Assembly (NCBI GenBank): GCA_020848835.1
Contig: JADLHJ010000064.1
Span: 1 to 64,000 of the forward strand
Direction of reading: 5' to 3'
DNA: 64,000 nucleotides
Source of the DNA: Candidatus Hydrogenedentota bacterium
GTDB lineage: Bacteria > Hydrogenedentota > Hydrogenedentia > Hydrogenedentales > SLHB01
Under the pieces are notes generated by a model. It saw nothing but the letters and a program-made list of their open reading frames with translations. It made no database searches and was not told the origin of the DNA. The position numbers were made by a program, and so were the translations under genes. This document shows positions 59,198 through 64,000 of this stretch, piece after piece (the first letter of the stretch is position 1; the number at the start of each line of letters is the position of its first letter).

Positions 59198-60547
59198 ATG
59201 AACGACACAGCAAACATATCGAAGCAAAAAACGGAACTTCCGCCCGATGTGCCGCGCGCGCCCGCGGACTTGTGGAAACGAAAGTACGAGCCCTTTGGGC
59301 TGGTGTTCGCGCGTTTCGTAGGGCTGCTGGTCGTCGTCGGCGCGCCAATCTTTGGGTATGTCGCGCTTGCATTACTAAGCCTGTTGGTTTTTCTGTTGCA
59401 GATTCTGACCAACCTGATCCGGCGCAACATGTATCGCCGCAATATCGACAATTTGCCCAGCCTCATTCCGGGCGAACCGCCCGCTCCTTACTTGGAGGAG
59501 TGGCCCGGCCTATCGCTTATTTCCCCCGCGCGCAACGAGGAAGATGGTATCGAAGCAGCGGCGCGTAGCGTGGCCGCGCTCGACTATCCGGATTTCGAAG
59601 TGATCTACGTAGATGATCATTCCACGGACAGCACCCCCGCTATTCTCGATCGCCTTGTGCAGGAGTTTCCCCAGCTTACGGTGCTTCACAATCCGCCGAC
59701 GCAGGAGGGCTGGCTCGGTAAGGCCAATGCGGTTTGGCAGGGCCTTCGGGAGAGTGACGCATCGAAAGAGTGGCTGCTCCTCACAGACGCGGATGTGGTG
59801 CTTCACCCGGATACACTGCGTCAGGCTGTATCACTTGCTGTCACTAACAAATTGGATTTTCTGACCTGCGTTGCGTACATCGACAACGGATCGCTGGGCG
59901 AAGAGTTGTTTATGCCGCAGGCTTGGGCGGGAATTATTGGCGGTTCTCATTTCGATCGGTTAAACGAAGCGCGCACGCCGTCCATCGGTATTGGCGCTTT
60001 CACCATGGTCAAGCGATCGGCATATATTGCGTCCGGTGGGCACGCGGCAATTTGCGATCGCCAACCGGAAGATACGCTTCTGGCCGCGTTGATCAAGAAA
60101 CGCGGCGGCAATATGGGCGTTTGTTGGACCAGTTCGATGGTTCGGGTGCGCATCTACAGGGGATTCAAACAACTGCAACAGTTCATCGTGCGCAAGATTC
60201 GCATGCAGAACCAGGACGGCGTACTACGTATTTTCAATCGCATCGTATTTATCCTGATTCAAGATGTGCTGCCGCTTCCACTGTTCGTCGCAGCAGTTGC
60301 GCGCCAGATTTTCATGCGCGATTTCAGCTTCTCTATGTCCGTATATGCCTTGTTTGCATTGCTTGCGTACACATCCTGCGTGGCATCGTACGACAAGTAT
60401 CGCAACATTGCGTACATGCGACCCCATCTCGAATGGTTCCATCCACTTGGTGGGCTACTGCGGATTTACTTCTATATCCGCGCTTCACTACAGATCCTCG
60501 CGCGAAAAGGGATGGAGTGGCGCGGCCGCGATTACACGCATTCGTAG
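59198..60547 (+). CDS. Membrane-bound family 2 glycosyltransferase
   Basis: 449 residues from ATG 59198. Two N-terminal hydrophobic segments (about 35-70), a GT2 domain (about 105-310: LSLISPARNEEDGIEAAARSV, DFEVIYVDDHSTDSTPAI, LLLTDADVVLHPDTL, then the GIGAFTMVKRSAYIASGG and PEDTLLAALIKKRG acceptor region), and C-terminal helices. The layout resembles HpnB-like hopanoid-associated or ceramide-type glycosyltransferases. No ribosome site precedes the ATG and a weak TTGCGC/TACCAT promoter would start transcription almost at it, so a leaderless mRNA or another start is possible. Confidence 0.82.
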   Translation: MNDTANISKQKTELPPDVPRAPADLWKRKYEPFGLVFARFVGLLVVVGAPIFGYVALALLSLLVFLLQILTNLIRRNMYRRNIDNLPSLIPGEPPAPYLEEWPGLSLISPARNEEDGIEAAARSVAALDYPDFEVIYVDDHSTDSTPAILDRLVQEFPQLTVLHNPPTQEGWLGKANAVWQGLRESDASKEWLLLTDADVVLHPDTLRQAVSLAVTNKLDFLTCVAYIDNGSLGEELFMPQAWAGIIGGSHFDRLNEARTPSIGIGAFTMVKRSAYIASGGHAAICDRQPEDTLLAALIKKRGGNMGVCWTSSMVRVRIYRGFKQLQQFIVRKIRMQNQDGVLRIFNRIVFILIQDVLPLPLFVAAVARQIFMRDFSFSMSVYALFALLAYTSCVASYDKYRNIAYMRPHLEWFHPLGGLLRIYFYIRASLQILARKGMEWRGRDYTHS

Positions 60548-60608
60548 CGCCCGGTCTCCGCGCCGGGCGCACCTTGGAGGCAGGCCTGCCACGGAGAGCG
60601 GGCGCTAC
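60544..60608. repeat. Nested palindromic (cruciform) element between convergent genes
   Basis: Outer 10-bp arms GTAGCGCCCG (60544-60553) and CGGGCGCTAC (60599-60608) are perfectly complementary. Inside are GCGCCCGG/CCGGGCGC and a GGCAGGCCTGCC palindrome. It overlaps the glycosyltransferase stop codon and may act as a bidirectional terminator despite lacking T tracts. Confidence 0.55.
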
Positions 60609-60614
60609 ACGCCA

Positions 60615-61631
60615 TCAAGCCACCCTCACGCAGACTTTCCCGAAATGTTTTCCCGCGGCCATGTACTCGACCGCTGCGTGAATGTCCACCATCGAGAATA
60701 CGCGATCGACGGCCGGTTTCATCTGGTGCAACGCGATGGCGCGGTTCATCTCCTCGAAAGAATCGCGCGGCCCAACGATTACACCCTGCATGCGGATGTC
60801 CTGCATTAAGATTGGTGTAAGGTTCAGCGGGGCCTCCGGACCGGATAACACGCCAATCAAGCTGATCGTGCCGCCCATCTTCACGCTGCGCATGGATTGC
60901 GTCAGGGTTCCAGTGCCGCCGACTTCTATGATGTGATCCACGCCTTCCCCGCCCGTGATTTCCCGGATCTGTTTGGACCAATTTGCGTTTGTGCTGTAGT
61001 TGATGCCGTGCGCCGCGCCCAGTTGTTTGGCACGCGCAAGTTTCTCGTCGCTACTTGATGTGACAATCACAGTCGCGCCCATCATCTGCGCGAACTGCAG
61101 CGCGAATATGGACACCCCGCCCGTACCCAGCACGAGTACCGTGTCGCCCGGCTTGGTTTGCGCATGCCGCGCGAGCGCGCTCCAAGCCGTAAGCGCGGCG
61201 CACGGCAACGTTGCCGCCTCTTCATTCGTTAGATGGTCCGGAATAGACACGACGCCGTCCTCGCGCAACACAATTTGTTCCGCCAGCATGCCGTCGAGTG
61301 GGCCGCCCAGCGTCGTATTCAACAGTTTCTCGCGCGACGGCGGGCCGGCAAACCAACCCTGCGCAAAACAACCCGCGACGCGATCGCCAACCTTTGCGCG
61401 CGTCACGCCATCGCCAATCGCGGCAACTTCGCCCGCGCCGTCAGAACAAGGAACGAGCGGCAATTTCTGTTTTGGATTGTAGAACCCCTGAATCGTGAGC
61501 AAGTCGCGGTAATTCAGCGAGGCGGCCTTTACGTTTATCAGCACTTGACCTGGCCCGGGCTGGGGCGCTTCGCGTTCGCATATTCTCAGATGCTCGAAAC
61601 CAAATGCATCCCGAATCTCGACAACCTTCAT
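60615..61631 (-). CDS. Zinc-independent MDR alcohol dehydrogenase/quinone oxidoreductase
   Basis: 338 residues of the medium-chain dehydrogenase/reductase family: INVKAASLNYRDLLTIQGFY, PLVPCSDGAGEVAAIGDGV, GDRVAGCFAQGWFAG, then the NAD(P) site VLVLGTGGVSIFALQFAQMMGA and VIVTSSSDEKLARAKQLGA. Asn replaces the catalytic zinc Cys at the usual position and the structural-zinc Cys cluster is missing, as in the quinone oxidoreductase-like branch. The substrate is unknown. A clear promoter lies at 61675-61703. Confidence 0.9.
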   Translation of the reverse strand: MKVVEIRDAFGFEHLRICEREAPQPGPGQVLINVKAASLNYRDLLTIQGFYNPKQKLPLVPCSDGAGEVAAIGDGVTRAKVGDRVAGCFAQGWFAGPPSREKLLNTTLGGPLDGMLAEQIVLREDGVVSIPDHLTNEEAATLPCAALTAWSALARHAQTKPGDTVLVLGTGGVSIFALQFAQMMGATVIVTSSSDEKLARAKQLGAAHGINYSTNANWSKQIREITGGEGVDHIIEVGGTGTLTQSMRSVKMGGTISLIGVLSGPEAPLNLTPILMQDIRMQGVIVGPRDSFEEMNRAIALHQMKPAVDRVFSMVDIHAAVEYMAAGKHFGKVCVRVA

Positions 61632-61674
61632 ATAAAATTACCTCGATTTATTGGCCCCAGCTTGCGGATAACGC

Positions 61675-61703
61675 AGTATAGGCGCGCAGGGCCTAGCGGG
61701 CAA
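61675..61703 (-). promoter_or_regulatory. Sigma70-type promoter of the MDR gene
   Basis: On the minus strand: TTGCCC (61703-61698), a 17-base spacer and TATACT (61680-61675), about 44 bases before ATG 61631. Confidence 0.6.
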
Positions 61704-61730
61704 ACATATTCATTTTTGCCGTTGCACGTA

Positions 61731-61739
61731 TGCTACACT
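61731..61739 (+). promoter_or_regulatory. Candidate extended -10 promoter of proC
   Basis: TGCTACACT (TGn plus TACACT) 42 bases before GTG 61782; no clear -35. Confidence 0.33.
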
Positions 61740-61781
61740 TTGTCGATTCATGGTTGCGGGCGGCAGGAAGGGCGCATTTAC

Positions 61782-62591
61782 GTGAAACTGACATGTACCT
61801 TGGGATTTCTTGGCTTTGGCAACATGGGCCGTGCCATCGCGAACGGGCTGATCGAAAACGCGGCAATTGCCGCGGACCGCGTCGCCGTCTTCGACGTCGA
61901 GACCGATAAGCAGCAACAGGCACGCAACCTGGGCGCAAAGGTGTATAACAGCCCCGAGGCCCTGGCTTCCGCGTGCGATGTGCTGGTGTTGGCCGTTAAG
62001 CCGCAGACCATGAACGACGCGCTGGTGCAGATCAAGCCCGGCCTTGCGCCAAGCACCTTGATCGTCTCCATCGCCGCGGGCATCTCAATCGCATATATTG
62101 CCGAGCGATTGGGCGAAGCCACCCGGGTGGTGCGCGTCATGCCGAACACGCCCGCGATGGTCAATGCGGGCGCAGCGGGAATCGCGCTTGGAAAGAACTG
62201 CACGCCAGAAGATGAAAAGATTGCCTGCGCGATCTTCGAGGGCATCGGCGTGGTGGAGTGCGTGGACGAATCGTTAATCGACGCCGTCACGGCTTTGAGC
62301 GGCAGTGGCCCCGCGTATTTCTTCTATGTAGTCGAATGCCTGATCAAGGCTGCGCAGCAACACGGCCTAACCGAAAAGCAAGCGACGACGCTCGCGGCGC
62401 AGACCTTGCTCGGATCGGGATTTCTCCTGCGTGAATCGGGTGAAAGCGCGGCCACGCTTCGCGAGCGCGTAACGTCAAAAGGCGGCACCACGGAAGCGGC
62501 ACTTCGCGCCTTCCGCGAAAAAGGTTTGGAAGAAGCCATAGCGGCGGGCGTACAAGCAGCCGTATCGCGCGCAAAGGAGCTTGGGCAGTAA
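61782..62591 (+). CDS. proC: Pyrroline-5-carboxylate reductase
   Basis: Last step of proline synthesis: reduces pyrroline-5-carboxylate with NAD(P)H. 269 residues from GTG 61782; GGAAGG nine bases upstream sets this start, and no in-frame ATG fits. Motifs: LGFLGFGNMGRAIANGL (Rossmann), VLAVKPQ, SIAAGISIAYIAERLG, VVRVMPNTPAMVNAGAAG, and the ProC signature DAVTALSGSGPAYFFYVVECL with the C-terminal SKGGTTEAALRAF helix. The long open frame upstream of the GTG is not part of the gene. Confidence 0.96.
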   Translation: MKLTCTLGFLGFGNMGRAIANGLIENAAIAADRVAVFDVETDKQQQARNLGAKVYNSPEALASACDVLVLAVKPQTMNDALVQIKPGLAPSTLIVSIAAGISIAYIAERLGEATRVVRVMPNTPAMVNAGAAGIALGKNCTPEDEKIACAIFEGIGVVECVDESLIDAVTALSGSGPAYFFYVVECLIKAAQQHGLTEKQATTLAAQTLLGSGFLLRESGESAATLRERVTSKGGTTEAALRAFREKGLEEAIAAGVQAAVSRAKELGQ

Positions 62592-62592
62592 A

Positions 62593-63066
62593 ATGCAATT
62601 CATTATGCGAACTTTTTTGGCAGTTCTTCTATTCGTTTCTCTTGGAAGCTGCGCACATGACGGGACGGTGTATTTCCTGGTCTCCGAAATCACACCCACG
62701 CACAACGATTCGTACATTCTTCCGCTCACGGATCCCGACGATATTGCGCAAGCGCGCGCGCTCATCACGGATCCAAACAATACAACCGCTAAAATAGTCG
62801 TCGCTTCGATAGCGCCCTGCGAGAACTGTGACTATCCGAACCGTGATTTGCTAAACGATGGGCGGCGTTGGTCCTGGTGCATCACCGGTTTCCAAGCATT
62901 TGCCGAGAATACAATCGAGATATACGACGGCTGGCCAACTTTTGTGGAAAACGACCTCGATGGCTGGATAGAAAATACGAATGGGGTCATTGGCTTTTGG
63001 GCCTATACGGTCACGCGCGAGTTAACGCCGTTTGAAGTTTTCAGCGGCCACCTGTCCGATAAGTGA
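62593..63066 (+). CDS. Small lipoprotein, BP74-like domain
   Basis: 157 residues from ATG 62593 (another ATG four codons on). Lipobox VSLGSC near 17-21. The mature domain has YFLVSEIT, SYILPLTDPDDIAQARALI, KIVVASIA, WSWCITGFQAFAENTIEIYDGWPTFVENDLDGWI and GFWAYTVTREL. I recognise this pattern from anchored surface proteins of Planctomycetota-type bacteria, and it resembles the BP74-type domain; the family name is tentative and its function unknown. It starts one base after the proC stop and is probably co-transcribed with proC and divIVA. Confidence 0.7.
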   Translation: MQFIMRTFLAVLLFVSLGSCAHDGTVYFLVSEITPTHNDSYILPLTDPDDIAQARALITDPNNTTAKIVVASIAPCENCDYPNRDLLNDGRRWSWCITGFQAFAENTIEIYDGWPTFVENDLDGWIENTNGVIGFWAYTVTRELTPFEVFSGHLSDK

Positions 63067-63106
63067 ATACGCGCCGCGGCGCAACGTCTGATTTGGAGCA
63101 AGAAGG

Positions 63107-63862
63107 ATGAAACACGACAGAGTCATCTCGGAAGTACTGGGCGAGGAAATCGCGCTTTCGCCGAGCGATCTGTTGAACCAGCAATTCAAGCGCACCACAC
63201 TTGGCGGCTATCAGCGCCGGCAGGTGGACGACTATATTGAGCGTGTCGCGGATGTGCTGGAAGGCTTGATTAACCAAGTGCGCCAGCTCAAAGAAAAGAA
63301 CGACGAACAGCGCCGCGCCATCGCCGAGTATCAGGACATCGAGACTGCGTTGCGCAACACGCTGTTGACCACGCAGCAGCACGGTAACCAGATGCTGGAA
63401 GCCGCGCGCCGCGAGGCGCATATCATTCTCGAAGAAGCAAAACTGAAGCGCGCACAGGCGCAAATGGACGCGACAAAACTGCCCACACAAATCGCGCGCG
63501 ACATCAATATGCTCGAACAGCAGCGCGGACGCCTGCGCGTCGAGTTGCTCGCAATCCTGGAGACGCACCGGAAACTGATTGACAGCCTGGTGCCCGAAGA
63601 CAAGTCCACAACGCCGGTTGGCTTTTTCGAAGTTGGCATGCCGGGTGATTTCTTCTCCGACGCGCCGCTGGCCTACGCCGAGGAGCCGCTGAAGGCCATT
63701 CCAGAACCTTTCGAGCCTGAATCAGCAGAAATGGAACCTCAAGGTGCGATTGAGGATCAACCCGTCGACGATACAGCAGTAGAGGCCGGCGAGCCCGAGG
63801 AGTTCGCTTTAGAGCTGGAAGAATCGGACGGGCCAATCGAGGTCAAGGACGATCAGGAATGA
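63107..63862 (+). CDS. DivIVA-domain coiled-coil protein
   Basis: 251 residues with GGAG eight bases before the ATG. The N-terminal DivIVA domain shows LSPSDLLNQQFKRTTLGGYQRRQVDDYIERVADVLE, followed by a coiled coil (about 60-165: LINQVRQLKEKNDEQRRAIAEY ... AARREAHIILEEAKLKRAQAQ) and an acidic, Pro-rich tail (from about 180). DivIVA/GpsB proteins bind curved membranes and organise poles or septa. The proC-to-divIVA neighbourhood resembles the proC/ylm-divIVA arrangement in many bacteria. The stop overlaps the next gene by ATGA. Confidence 0.9.
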   Translation: MKHDRVISEVLGEEIALSPSDLLNQQFKRTTLGGYQRRQVDDYIERVADVLEGLINQVRQLKEKNDEQRRAIAEYQDIETALRNTLLTTQQHGNQMLEAARREAHIILEEAKLKRAQAQMDATKLPTQIARDINMLEQQRGRLRVELLAILETHRKLIDSLVPEDKSTTPVGFFEVGMPGDFFSDAPLAYAEEPLKAIPEPFEPESAEMEPQGAIEDQPVDDTAVEAGEPEEFALELEESDGPIEVKDDQE

Positions 63863-64000
63863 TTGCAAGTGCTGTAGTGCTTGCGTTATCTGCTTTTGCC
63901 GCCGAACAACCGGTGGAGGATTTTTTCGCCGAGTTTGTTGCGAAGCGGGAGCACATTCAAACACTCACCGCCAAATTCCGGCAGGACAACATCACGCCCG
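63859..64000 (+). CDS. LolA-like outer-membrane lipoprotein carrier (5' part)
   Basis: The window ends after about 47 codons. The N-terminus MIASAVVLALSAFAAEQP is a short signal peptide, and VEDFFAEFVAKREHIQTLTAKFRQ matches the first helix and strand of LolA-type proteins, which carry lipoproteins across the periplasm. The ATG shares four bases with the divIVA stop. The assignment rests on this short stretch. Confidence 0.6.
   Translation, partial: MIASAVVLALSAFAAEQPVEDFFAEFVAKREHIQTLTAKFRQDNITP

Noticed and set aside
61233..61781. N-terminal extension of the proC reading frame
   Set aside because: It runs antisense through the MDR gene and its promoter; GTG 61782 with a good ribosome site gives a normal-length ProC.

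Overview
The window is a moderately GC-rich bacterial chromosome segment with about 45 genes on both strands, often in tightly packed same-strand groups (several 4-base ATGA stop/start overlaps). No rRNA, tRNA, transposase, prophage or CRISPR array was seen. The gene mix suggests a Gram-negative, heterotrophic bacterium of the Planctomycetota / Hydrogenedentota type: twin-arginine (TAT) Gfo/Idh/MocA oxidoreductases, a DUF1080 3-keto-glycoside hydrolase, a DUF1501 protein, a type I sulfatase, GntP permease, large carboxypeptidase-regulatory-like surface proteins, BlaI/M56 pairs, a secretin and a LolA-like gene. The phylum assignment is inference from gene content only.

Layout. 1-7050: type IV pilus / type II secretion alignment complex (PilM-PilN fusion, PilO, PilP, secretin PilQ) closed by a strong terminator. 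7150-9290 (minus): metF, a small membrane protein and a PEP-hydrolase-family protein. 9382-14135: GNAT/Eis acetyltransferase, a lipoprotein, a membrane-anchored cohesin-like protein, and an Ogt plus alpha/beta-hydrolase pair. 14358-17776 (minus): two overlapping dynamin-like GTPases. 17930-26076: an orphan sugar-binding lipoprotein and two tandem giant CarboxypepD_reg proteins. 26301-30917: a promoter and a three-gene cytochrome c maturation operon (duplicated-domain lipoprotein, ResB, CcsA). 31150-41127: CsgG-like protein, sulfatase, TPR-like secreted protein, YbjN-like/pentapeptide/MBL operon, GntP permease and DUF1501 protein.

41283-49737 holds a ZIP transporter and a minus-strand run of seven closely spaced genes: two TAT oxidoreductases, DUF1080 hydrolase, a truncated oxidoreductase-like protein, then a C39-like peptidase, a RimK/RLAN ATP-grasp ligase and a GCS2 carboxylate-amine ligase. 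The last three have the make-up of a peptide-like metabolite or protein-modification pathway and are the best candidate for unexplored biology here. 49972-54577 is a BlaI repressor, M56 sensor-protease and Cys-motif secreted protein operon with a visible promoter/operator. 54934-59102 is a DUF2207 + MscS/MscK membrane pair behind a near-consensus promoter. 59198-64000 carries a glycosyltransferase, an MDR oxidoreductase, proC, a lipoprotein, DivIVA and the 5' end of a LolA-like gene.

A REP-like palindromic element (consensus near GAGTTCCGCSTTTASGCGGTC) occurs six times at four intergenic loci, twice as inverted pairs. All functional calls come from reading the sequence and recalled family motifs; no database search was run.
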